From the NCBI RefSeq assembly GCF_021440085.1, contig NZ_JAKCPW010000001.1:1612001-1676000 (forward strand): a stretch of DNA of 64,000 nucleotides, written 5' to 3'. Of this stretch, positions 52,165 to 60,473 are shown piece after piece. Within the stretch, counting starts at the first letter, position 1; every line of letters starts with the position of its first letter. The translations under genes and the position numbers were made by a program. The notes beneath the pieces are model-generated. The model was not told the origin of the DNA, did no database searches, and saw only the letters and a program-made list of their open reading frames with translations. The DNA comes from Dyadobacter sp. CY261 (lineage in GTDB: Bacteria; Bacteroidota; Bacteroidia; Cytophagales; Spirosomataceae).

Positions 52165-55100
52165 TAGAAATTGAAATTGAGACCCAGCGTGTACACCCGG
52201 TTGATAGGCGCAGCACCGTTATTATAACCTGGCTTACTGCCTGTTCCGGCGATCTCACCACCTGTGTAACCCTCCGGGTTGTAGCCATGGAAGCCTTTTT
52301 TCGTAAACATGAACGGGTTCGCGAGCGATGTATACACGCGCAGGCCCGACAAATGCAGTTTTTGCGACACATTTGCCGGAACCGTGTAGCCAAGGTTGAT
52401 ATTCCGAACGGCCAGAAATGAAGCGTCTTCAATATAAGCGTCGGATGACGACTGGTAAGTCAGCTTGCTGAGTGAACTTGCTGGCACCATTCCATTGCCC
52501 GGCTCGGCTTCCGACCACCATTGGGTATCCACCATCGAACGGCGCATGGCACCCAGTAATGCACCCTGATAATATTCATTTTCAAAATTATACATCTTCG
52601 CGCCCACCGATGCCTGCATGGCAATGCTCAGGTCAAATGCCTTGTAAGCGAAGTTGTTGATCAACCCAAAATAGGCTTTGGGCTGGAAGTTGCCGAGGAT
52701 CACTTTATCAGCCGAAGTAATCTGCCCGTCGCCGTTTACATCCTGAAACTTGGGGTTACCCGGCACCGAACCGGCCAAAACCGGTGAGTTTTTCACATCC
52801 TCCTCATTTTGCAGCACACCTACGATCTTGTAACCATAGTAAGAAAACATGGGCTGGCCCAGGCGCAGAATCCACCCCATACCGTAAGTATCAGTGGCAA
52901 TGCGCTCCGTCACGCCGCCGAGATCTTCCACCTTGTTGGTGTTTTTGGCAAGATTGAACGAAGTTTCCCATTTGAATTCACCTACCAGGTTTTTGGTAGT
53001 CAGTTCAATTTCAAAACCTTTGTTGCTCACACTTCCGACATTCGAAAGTGAACTCGTAAAGCCTGTGATCGACGGGATCGAGACATTATAAAGCAGGCCG
53101 CTTGTACGCTTGTCATAGTAGTCCAGCACGAGGTTCACACGGTTGCGGAACAAGCCCAGTTCCAGACCAAAATCGTAGCTTTTGGTTTTTTCCCAGCTCA
53201 GGCTGTTGTTGCCGTAGGATACCTGGGTCTGTCCTTTTGTCAATGTGTTGTTGGGTGAATAATACACATCACCGATCTGTCCCAGGTATTCGAAATCTCC
53301 AATATTGAAGTTACCCGTCGCGCCGTAGCTGGCTCGCAGTTTCAGCTCGCTCACAGCGCCGACATTCTTCATAAAATCCTCCTGCGACATACGCCAGGCC
53401 GCCGAAGCCGACGGGAAGTAACCCCATTTGTTTTCAGGACCAAACCGCGAGCTTCCGTCCGTACGGATCGAGGCAGAGAGCAAGTATTTATCCTTATAAC
53501 CATAATTCACACGGCTAAAATACGAGATCAACCCCCATTGCGATTTCGACGACGTCGAGGCCGAAGGGTTAATGATCGCGTTGTTCAAAGTGTGAATGAT
53601 ATCATTATTAAACGAGCCATTCACAGCGGCCATCGAGCTGTTGCTGGAATTGTATTTTTGATAAGAAGCTCCGGCTATTGCGCTCAAACTGTGCACGCCT
53701 TTGAATGTGTTGGTATAGCTCAAAACATTCTCGTTCGCAATGCTGGTCGTTGAGCTCAATGCTTGCGAACCGGAGTTCAGACCGGTACTAACTGCCCAGG
53801 AAGCCTGGAAGCGATCGGTGGAGTTCGAGGCAAGGTTGGTGCTCAAAGATGAACGGAACGACAGGCCTTTCGCCAAATTCAGGTTAATGAATGCTTCGCC
53901 GAGATTGTTGACCGTCGTGCCATAATAATAGCTGCCATCCAGTGTCGCCATCGGGTTGGTTTGGCCGCTCACCACAGCGCCCCAGTACGAGCGTGCATTC
54001 GGATATGTCCCATCAGGATTCTGAACCGCAACGAAACTGGGGAATTTTACATAATTATTGATGTCGGCGGAAGCAAAACGGCGCTTTGCATATGACGGAT
54101 TCAGCATAAAACCCAGACTTACAATGGAGTTGACGGTCACGTCCACGTTCGCTCGCACGCCGTAGTTTTTGTACGAGGTATTTTTCAATGTACCCTGTTC
54201 GTCCTTCAATGTGCCTGATACGTAGTACTTCACGTGGTCATTACCACCGCCTACCGAAAGATTATAGTGTTGAATGACAGCACTTTGCAGTACCTCATCT
54301 TCCCAAATCACATTATTACCATTCTTCAAAACATCGCTCACCTGATAGGCATTGGGGCGGCGGGCGTCGTTCCATACCGGAATACTGGTATCGCCGCCGA
54401 TCCATTTATATTCGCGGTTCTGATAGCGCACGGCATAGTCGTAGTATTCCTGACCTGTAATCCAGTCCTTGTGGCCCTTTGCATTCGCTACGCCGGCATA
54501 GGCATTGAAATTGAACCTGGCTTTGCCCGATTTGCCCTTTTTGGTCGTCACAATAATGACGCCGCCTGCACCGCGAGAACCATAAATCGCCGCTGCGGAA
54601 GCGTCTTTCAGCACTTCGATCGACTCGATGTCGTTGGTGCTCACACTACCGAGACTACCGCCGGGAAAGCCGTCTATCACCACGAGCGGATCGTTACCTG
54701 CGTCGATGGAACTCGCACCACGGATGCGGATCAACGGCGCACTCCCTGGTGAGGTGTTGTTCTGTGTCACATTCACCCCGGCCAGCCGCCCCGCCAGCAC
54801 CGATTCCGGCCGACCGACGGGGATTTGGTCTAGTACCGTGTTTTCGACCTTCGCCACGGATGCTGTTACCGAACTCTTTTTGACTGTACCGTAGCCGACC
54901 ACCACCAGCTCGTCGAGCACAGTATTGTCCTGCCGCAACACCACATTGATCACCGACTGATTACCCACTGGGACTTCCACTTTTTTGTAGCCGATAAAGG
55001 AGAATGTCAGCACATCGCCAGCCGATGTCTGAATCCGGAATTTGCCGTCCACATCCGTAGTAACACCTTTACTAGTGCCCTTGATCACCACGCTCACGCC

Positions 55101-55247
55101 AGGAAGCGTCGCATTGCCGACGCTGTCAACAACCGTTCCGGACACGTTTCCCGCACCCTGAGCCTGCAAACGGGCCGATGTACACAAGACCAGCACCAGC
55201 ATTACAGCCAGCAGTGGCCATTTGAGGTAAAACTTCATTTTCATCAT
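52164..55247 (-). CDS. SusC/RagA family TonB-dependent outer-membrane transporter
   Basis: A 1027-residue receptor with a signal peptide (LLAVMLVLVLCTSARLQAQ), the carboxypeptidase-D-like domain (VSGTVVDSVGNATLPGVSVV), plug (IRIRGASSIDAGNDPLVVID, YGSRGAGGVIIVTTKKG) and a barrel to the terminal LNFNF. It is coupled to SusD by TAATG. A degenerate copy of the LacI-type palindrome lies about 45 bp upstream of the ATG, so expression is probably sugar-induced together with the rest of the locus. Confidence 0.93.
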   Translation of the reverse strand: MMKMKFYLKWPLLAVMLVLVLCTSARLQAQGAGNVSGTVVDSVGNATLPGVSVVIKGTSKGVTTDVDGKFRIQTSAGDVLTFSFIGYKKVEVPVGNQSVINVVLRQDNTVLDELVVVGYGTVKKSSVTASVAKVENTVLDQIPVGRPESVLAGRLAGVNVTQNNTSPGSAPLIRIRGASSIDAGNDPLVVIDGFPGGSLGSVSTNDIESIEVLKDASAAAIYGSRGAGGVIIVTTKKGKSGKARFNFNAYAGVANAKGHKDWITGQEYYDYAVRYQNREYKWIGGDTSIPVWNDARRPNAYQVSDVLKNGNNVIWEDEVLQSAVIQHYNLSVGGGNDHVKYYVSGTLKDEQGTLKNTSYKNYGVRANVDVTVNSIVSLGFMLNPSYAKRRFASADINNYVKFPSFVAVQNPDGTYPNARSYWGAVVSGQTNPMATLDGSYYYGTTVNNLGEAFINLNLAKGLSFRSSLSTNLASNSTDRFQASWAVSTGLNSGSQALSSTTSIANENVLSYTNTFKGVHSLSAIAGASYQKYNSSNSSMAAVNGSFNNDIIHTLNNAIINPSASTSSKSQWGLISYFSRVNYGYKDKYLLSASIRTDGSSRFGPENKWGYFPSASAAWRMSQEDFMKNVGAVSELKLRASYGATGNFNIGDFEYLGQIGDVYYSPNNTLTKGQTQVSYGNNSLSWEKTKSYDFGLELGLFRNRVNLVLDYYDKRTSGLLYNVSIPSITGFTSSLSNVGSVSNKGFEIELTTKNLVGEFKWETSFNLAKNTNKVEDLGGVTERIATDTYGMGWILRLGQPMFSYYGYKIVGVLQNEEDVKNSPVLAGSVPGNPKFQDVNGDGQITSADKVILGNFQPKAYFGLINNFAYKAFDLSIAMQASVGAKMYNFENEYYQGALLGAMRRSMVDTQWWSEAEPGNGMVPASSLSKLTYQSSSDAYIEDASFLAVRNINLGYTVPANVSQKLHLSGLRVYTSLANPFMFTKKGFHGYNPEGYTGGEIAGTGSKPGYNNGAAPINRVYTLGLNFNF

Positions 55248-55280
55248 AAGGTATTTGGGTTTAAACTAGATTTACAATTG

Positions 55281-55302
55281 GTGACGTGCACGTGCCCGAA
55301 CA
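55281..55302. promoter_or_regulatory. Degenerate LacI-type operator before susC
   Basis: gtgacgtgcacgtgcccga aca aligns with the perfect palindrome at 60327-60348 at 17 of 22 positions, including the whole centre GCACGTGC and the half-site GTGCCCG. It lies about 45 bp before the susC ATG, the same relative place as the other copy has to its gene. Confidence 0.55.
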
Positions 55303-55314
55303 CGCATGAAATGA

Positions 55315-56838
55315 TTACTTCGCTCTGACATTTGACACATCCCGAGCGCTCACCGGGTCCAGATCCTGGTTGAAGAACTGACGCACGTAAGTACCGATTT
55401 CGGCAATCGAATCATCAGGCAAAAAGCCCAAGGCCGGCATATGCTGGTCGAACTCTTCACCCTTGACGATGATCTTCCCGGAGAGGCCCGTGAGCATGAT
55501 TTTCACCAACTGGCCCTTGTCTTTCACCTGCTCCGTGCCATGCAGTGTCGGGAATATACCTGCCGAGCCTTTCCCATCGGGCTTGTGACAGGAAGCGCAA
55601 TATTGGCGGTATAATCTGGCGCCGTTGGAAGCTTTATCATTAGTGGCTTCTCTTGCGGCATTCTGAGTTAGTAAGTCGGCCTGCGTCCCGCGCTTGATGC
55701 GGAGAATGCGATCATCTTTGGGTTCTGGAAAACCGCTGCCGGGATTCCAGTCGCGGTTGCTCGTCGAAACATAAATGCTGCCATCGGGCGCTACACACAC
55801 AGCGCGCAGGCGTCCGTATGTGGCGTCCAGGGGAATCTGTTCCGAAACGAAGCTTGTGCCCTTCGCGTTGGTTTTCAGAACACGCAAATCAGCTTCTTTT
55901 AATGTTGTCTGCAAAACAGCTCCTTTCCATTCGGGAAACTCTTTACCTTCATAAACGGCTATTCCCGCCGGAGCGATCGTCGGTGTCCAGGCTTTCATAG
56001 GTTCGGTAACTTTCATCGAATCACAGAACGCCTGCTCGTTTGGCTGATCGCAGAAACCTTCCACTTTGGGCCAACCGTAGTTTTGTCCCTTACGGACGAT
56101 ATTCAACTCGTCTTCGACCGCGTCGCCGTGCTCGGAGCTGTACAGGATACCGTTTGCGCCATAGGCCAGCCCCTGAATGTTCCGGTGGCCCCACGACCAT
56201 ACGAAACTTCCTTTAATCGGATTATCGGCCGGAACGCTGCCGTCCAGGTTCATTCTTAACACCTTTCCATTCAATGAGCCAGTATTTTGTGCGTGAGTAA
56301 TGGTAATGGCGTCACCGGTGGCGAACATCAGCTTACGATCCGGCGAGATGACAATCCGCGAACCGTTGTGACCTGTATGAGCGGGAATTTCCAGCATCGT
56401 GTGCGGGTCTGCAAGGTGGTTTTGGTGGTAGGTAAATCGGACCAGCTTTGTGGTGATCGCGGAATCTTTTTTGCAGGTATAATCTACATATACATAAGGA
56501 TTTTGAGCAAAATCCGGGTGCAAAGCCATTCCCAGCAACCCCAGCGACCGATACCGGTACACTTCGTTTATCTTGACCAACAATTGCTTTTCGCCCGTGT
56601 TGGGATTCAACCTGCTGATAGTCCCGCTTTGCTCGGTGAACCATATCCAGTTATCCGGCCCCCATACTATTTCCCAAGGCACATTCAGCCCTGAGGCGAC
56701 TTCGTGCACGTGCACGGAAATCGGCAAAGGATTCAACACGCCTGTACCGTTCCGCCCATGGGAATCTTTACCGGTCGGAGCTGTGAAAAACAGCGCCACC
56801 GCCACTATCAAAAACGGTATGGAACGAAAAATCTCCAT
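55315..56838 (-). CDS. Exported PQQ-type sugar dehydrogenase fused to cytochrome c
   Basis: A 507-residue periplasmic protein. A signal peptide (FLIVAVALFFTAPTG) precedes a six-bladed glucose/sorbosone dehydrogenase domain (residues 40-390: GLNVPWEIVWGPDNWIWFTE, SLGLLGMALHPDF, HTGHNGSRIVISPDRKLMFA, WSWGHRNIQGLAYG), the soluble PQQ aldose dehydrogenase type. The C-terminal cytochrome c has CASCH at about residue 413 and the axial Met in QHMPALGF. It should oxidise sugars or alcohols to lactones or acids and pass electrons to the chain. Its ATG overlaps the stop of the DapA-family gene (TAATG). Confidence 0.88.
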   Translation of the reverse strand: MEIFRSIPFLIVAVALFFTAPTGKDSHGRNGTGVLNPLPISVHVHEVASGLNVPWEIVWGPDNWIWFTEQSGTISRLNPNTGEKQLLVKINEVYRYRSLGLLGMALHPDFAQNPYVYVDYTCKKDSAITTKLVRFTYHQNHLADPHTMLEIPAHTGHNGSRIVISPDRKLMFATGDAITITHAQNTGSLNGKVLRMNLDGSVPADNPIKGSFVWSWGHRNIQGLAYGANGILYSSEHGDAVEDELNIVRKGQNYGWPKVEGFCDQPNEQAFCDSMKVTEPMKAWTPTIAPAGIAVYEGKEFPEWKGAVLQTTLKEADLRVLKTNAKGTSFVSEQIPLDATYGRLRAVCVAPDGSIYVSTSNRDWNPGSGFPEPKDDRILRIKRGTQADLLTQNAAREATNDKASNGARLYRQYCASCHKPDGKGSAGIFPTLHGTEQVKDKGQLVKIMLTGLSGKIIVKGEEFDQHMPALGFLPDDSIAEIGTYVRQFFNQDLDPVSARDVSNVRAK

Positions 56839-57899
56839 CAGATTACATTTACCTCATTTTCGAGAAAACGCGCTACAAAAGCATCGTCCACCAAATGCGG
56901 GTACGCTTCGATTACACGGGTAATTTCCTCATACTGACCTGGTGAAAGGGTTTCCTTCGGGTTCAGCGTCCAGATACCTTCCATTAATCCTTGGCGGCGG
57001 AGTACTTCATGTACACCCGTAATACAGCCATGAAACGCGTTAGCAGGATCAAAAATGGCGGCATTCATGTCTGTCACAGCGACGTTTGCGCTTAGCATCG
57101 AATCCGCGTCGGCATAAGCAGTTGCCAGTGTGTGCTTTACAGCCACCAGCAGCTCAACAGCCTTTTCAGTCCAAACCGCCCAATGGCCGAGCAAACCTCC
57201 TACAAATCGCATTTCAATTGTTTTTCCCTCAATTTCAAAACGGTAAGGCGTTAGCAGATCGGCCACGATGTTATCGTCGTTGCCCGTATAGAGCGCGATC
57301 TCATCACGGCGGCTCGAATGCGCCACCGCGCGAACCACGTCCAGCGTTTGGTAGCGGTTAAATGCCGCGATTTTAATGGCGTACACATTGGGGATTTCGG
57401 CAAATTGCTGCCAAAAATCGTAGCTGTAAACCCTCCCGCCAATGGCAGCCTGCAAGTAGAACCCGAAAACCGGTATCACTTCTGCTACCTGCCTCACATG
57501 CGCGATGATCTCCGATTCCGGCTCCGTTTTGAATGCCGCCATACTGACCAGCCCAAGGTCGTAGCCATATTTCACTGCTATTTCGGCCTCGTTCAATGCC
57601 TGCTCCGTCAATCCACAGATGCCTGCCACCTTTATAAACGGCCGGTTCAGCGCAGCGCGGTCAATTTCATCAGCCGTGATGGCCAGCACTTTCTCAAATA
57701 AATTCACTGCCGGATCCCGGATTTCGAATTGCGTTGTATGCACACCGATAGCCACTCCACCGGCCCCACTCGCCATATAATAGCGTGTCAGCCCGCGCTG
57801 TTTTTGTTCGTCGAGCTGCAATTCGCGCGTCAGTGCCAGCGGATGCGCCGGAATCACCACCCCCTCGAACAGCAGCCTCTTTATATCTTCTTTTAACAT
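56838..57899 (-). CDS. Dihydrodipicolinate synthase (DapA/aldolase) family protein
   Basis: A 353-residue class I aldolase-type TIM barrel. The Schiff-base Lys is in NVYAIKIAAFNRY (near residue 185) and the catalytic Tyr is probably in VFGFYLQ. It is about 60 residues longer than DapA and lacks the usual N-terminal GxxxAxxTPF box, so it is not lysine biosynthesis. KDG aldolase or keto-acid dehydratase-like chemistry on a sugar acid fits the locus (PQQ dehydrogenase, epimerase-like gene, LacI). It is co-transcribed with the dehydrogenase. Confidence 0.82.
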   Translation of the reverse strand: MLKEDIKRLLFEGVVIPAHPLALTRELQLDEQKQRGLTRYYMASGAGGVAIGVHTTQFEIRDPAVNLFEKVLAITADEIDRAALNRPFIKVAGICGLTEQALNEAEIAVKYGYDLGLVSMAAFKTEPESEIIAHVRQVAEVIPVFGFYLQAAIGGRVYSYDFWQQFAEIPNVYAIKIAAFNRYQTLDVVRAVAHSSRRDEIALYTGNDDNIVADLLTPYRFEIEGKTIEMRFVGGLLGHWAVWTEKAVELLVAVKHTLATAYADADSMLSANVAVTDMNAAIFDPANAFHGCITGVHEVLRRQGLMEGIWTLNPKETLSPGQYEEITRVIEAYPHLVDDAFVARFLENEVNVI

Positions 57900-57935
57900 A
57901 ATTTATTTATCCTCAATACATTAACTATTACACCT

Positions 57936-57996
57936 ACAAAACTCAACAATACACAACAACGCCTGACAAAACCTTGACGTACCGACAACACCTGAC
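57936..57996. repeat. CTGAC-type degenerate short repeats
   Basis: aacgcctgac (57958-57967), aaaaccttgac, gtaccgac and aacacctgac (57987-57996) recur in about 10-bp steps. The same AAYRCCTGAC unit occurs at 9947-9956 (aatacctgac). It lies in the 133-bp gap inside the locus. Confidence 0.5.
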
Positions 57997-58032
57997 TCAC
58001 CTACAAGAAGCAACTTCCCTTCCTCCATTAAT

Positions 58033-59049
58033 TTAAAACTCCCCCTTCCGCTCCTGAAAGTGCGTAGGCTTGTTGATCGTCTTCCCACCTTCGAGCAACC
58101 ACTGCGCTGTAATGCCGATCATCTGCTTCAAGGTCGTGCGTGGATAGCCAAACAGGCGGAATGATTCCGACGCATTGCTTAACAAAGCAGTAGCCTGTTC
58201 TTCCCCGACAAATTGCGGTTCGATATTGAATATACGTCCGAACTCCTTCGCCAACCAGCGCAGCGAAACCGTCTCAGGACCGGTAATGTTCAAGATTTTA
58301 GACGGCGACTCGCAATGCAGCAGCGACCTAATCGCCATCTCATTCGCATCTCCCTGCCAGATCACATTCACATTCCCCATTGTTACGTCCAGCGGCTTAC
58401 CGTTCAGCACCGATTTCGCCACTTCCAGTAACACGCCATATTTGAAATCGATCGCATAGTTCAACCGGTAAAGCAGGATCGGCGTGCCGTAAACCGAGGA
58501 AAAGTACTGGAACATACGCTCGCGGCCTAAACAAGACTGGCCATATTCCCCTATCGGGTCAGCCCGCATTTCCTCCGTGGCCCCGCCGGAACCCACCGGT
58601 GTGAATGGGTAAACATTACCGGTCGAATATACGACGATGCGAGATTTGCGGAATTTCTCGGCCACACGCCCCGGCAGATAGGTGTTCATCGCCCATGTGT
58701 AAGGCTCGTTACCCGAAGTACCAAACTTCTGCCCGGCCAGGTAAAGTACGTTTTCTACCTCTGGCAAGCTCTGCAATTGCGTGTCGTCGAGGATGTTGGC
58801 TATAATCGTTTCAATTCCCTCTGCATTGAGCTCTCCGACAAGACCCTCCTCGCTAAATCGTGAGACGGCGATCACCCGTTTGTCGAGCCCGGCACGTTCG
58901 ATGGCCTGCATTGTAAGCCTCGCAATGCTCGGGCCGATTTTCCCTCCCGCGCCCAGGATCATAACGTCGCCCTCGATGCTCTTCATGTCCTCGATCAGTT
59001 CGACCGATGGGAGAAGCCATTGTTCGTCAAAAGATTCGTTACCGTTCAT
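58033..59049 (-). CDS. NAD-dependent epimerase/dehydratase family protein with atypical active site
   Basis: A 338-residue extended short-chain dehydrogenase. The NAD motif is MILGAGGKIGPSIAR, with AG in VLYLAGQKF and the Ser site in VVYSTGNVYPF. The catalytic Tyr is followed by GQSC instead of the usual YxxxK (EYGQSCLGRERM), so the Lys is replaced by Cys. The N-terminus has an extra 30 residues. It probably oxidises or epimerises a sugar acid in the locus. It begins one base before the stop of the transporter gene, so the two are coupled. Confidence 0.82.
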   Translation of the reverse strand: MNGNESFDEQWLLPSVELIEDMKSIEGDVMILGAGGKIGPSIARLTMQAIERAGLDKRVIAVSRFSEEGLVGELNAEGIETIIANILDDTQLQSLPEVENVLYLAGQKFGTSGNEPYTWAMNTYLPGRVAEKFRKSRIVVYSTGNVYPFTPVGSGGATEEMRADPIGEYGQSCLGRERMFQYFSSVYGTPILLYRLNYAIDFKYGVLLEVAKSVLNGKPLDVTMGNVNVIWQGDANEMAIRSLLHCESPSKILNITGPETVSLRWLAKEFGRIFNIEPQFVGEEQATALLSNASESFRLFGYPRTTLKQMIGITAQWLLEGGKTINKPTHFQERKGEF

Positions 59050-60282
59050 TTATTTAAAAAGCGGATTGTTGAAAAATAATTCTTTACTATTAATGATAGC
59101 CAGGCTGAACACGATCAGCAAGCCGATGCCAGCTACTACTTTCACAAGCGGACTGTTGACTTTATCGCCCATGATCTGCTTGTCGTTCCCCACCATATAC
59201 AATGCCGTTCCGATGAAAGGCACTACGAAAATCGTCACGCTCTGCGCGAATACGATCAGTTCTAGTGGCAGTTTTCCAAAACGGATCGCGATGGTAGCGC
59301 CGATCGCCATCACCAGGGCAACCAGGTAGCGCACTGCTTTTGAACTGAAATTACTACCCAATCCCAATGCGTCACCAAGTAGCGTACCTCCTACCGACGC
59401 ATTGCCGATCAGCGAAGAAAACGCCGCGCCGAACAAGCCGATCAGGAATAAGGTGGATGCATTACTTCCGAAAATCGGTTCCAATGCCCTTGCCATGTCG
59501 GTGGCTGAATTCACTGCAATGCCTTTCGGGTGTAAAACAGCTGCCGCGCAGATGATCACAATGCTGCACATGCCGCCCAGCAGGATAATGCCGGTGGTAC
59601 TGTCGTTTTTGGTGCCGCGCAATTCCGGCTTTACACGGATGCGTTCCTGAATGAGGTAAGACTGATAGGACGCACCGACAATCGAGAAAGAGGACGCGAT
59701 AAATGCGATAATGAGGCCGGTTGAGCCTTGGGGGATGACGGGTGTAGTAAAACCTTTTACGATCTCCACAGGATCGGGGTTAGCCCAGAAAAATGTAGTG
59801 GCGAATGAAAACAGTTTTACAAAAATCAGCAACACCATTACGCTTTCCAGTACTTTATAAAAGCTCCTGAAAAACAACAGACTGATCCCGAATGCATTCA
59901 AACCGATAATCCAGGGTACCGGCGAAGTATGGAACAGCTCGCCTACCGCAATACCGACGCCTACCGAGTTGCCGGCCTGAAACGAAGTGGTCACCAGAAA
60001 TACCCCGATACCCATTGCCACAGAGGCCGCTTTACCCCATTTCTGCTTTACCGAAGCGAGCAGCGATTGGTTGGTAGCCACACCGATGCGTGTGGACATG
60101 GCGGTGAACACGCCCATAAAAAAGATAGCGACGATTACGATCCACAGAAGCGAATAACCGTAAACCGCGCCGAGTTTGGAAGTAATAGTGAGTTTGCTGG
60201 GACCAAATACCAGCGCTGCGGTAATCATCCCCGGCCCTAGCGTCCGAAGCCATTTCAAAAATTTTTCTTTGAGATTTTCCAA
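59050..60282 (-). CDS. Nramp-fold transporter lacking the metal-binding motifs
   Basis: A 410-residue inner-membrane protein with about eleven helices and the Nramp-like frame GPGMITAALVFGP ... YGYSLLWIVIVA. In true Nramp metal importers helix 1 has D-P-G-N; here residues 27-30 are G-P-S-K. In helix 6 the M-P-H-N motif is replaced (IVGASYQSYLIQE), so both Asp/Asn and Met metal ligands are gone. It is unlikely to carry Mn or Fe. In this locus, under a LacI-type palindrome and next to sugar-acid enzymes, import of an organic acid or oxidised sugar is the better guess. Confidence 0.8.
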   Translation of the reverse strand: MENLKEKFLKWLRTLGPGMITAALVFGPSKLTITSKLGAVYGYSLLWIVIVAIFFMGVFTAMSTRIGVATNQSLLASVKQKWGKAASVAMGIGVFLVTTSFQAGNSVGVGIAVGELFHTSPVPWIIGLNAFGISLLFFRSFYKVLESVMVLLIFVKLFSFATTFFWANPDPVEIVKGFTTPVIPQGSTGLIIAFIASSFSIVGASYQSYLIQERIRVKPELRGTKNDSTTGIILLGGMCSIVIICAAAVLHPKGIAVNSATDMARALEPIFGSNASTLFLIGLFGAAFSSLIGNASVGGTLLGDALGLGSNFSSKAVRYLVALVMAIGATIAIRFGKLPLELIVFAQSVTIFVVPFIGTALYMVGNDKQIMGDKVNSPLVKVVAGIGLLIVFSLAIINSKELFFNNPLFK

Positions 60283-60326
60283 GGTAAAAGGGTTTGGCTT
60301 TAAATGAGTTTTGGATTGATCGACAA

Positions 60327-60348
60327 TTTACGGGCACGTGCCCGTAAA
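60327..60348. promoter_or_regulatory. Perfect 22-bp LacI-type operator palindrome
   Basis: The centre ACGGGCACGTGCCCGT extended by TTT/AAA on the sides gives a perfect 22-bp palindrome. It lies about 45 bp upstream of the Nramp-fold gene and 125 bp downstream of the lacI-family gene. LacI regulators bind such CG-centred palindromes. Confidence 0.8.
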
Positions 60349-60473
60349 GGTAGAAAAGAAATTGTTAATTCCACTTTTCAGGAAATTATATCTATAAAAT
60401 TTTGTGAAAATTTTTAACGGCAATCAATTTGACACTTACAGGCCGGTTTACACCATATATATGTAGGTGGGCC

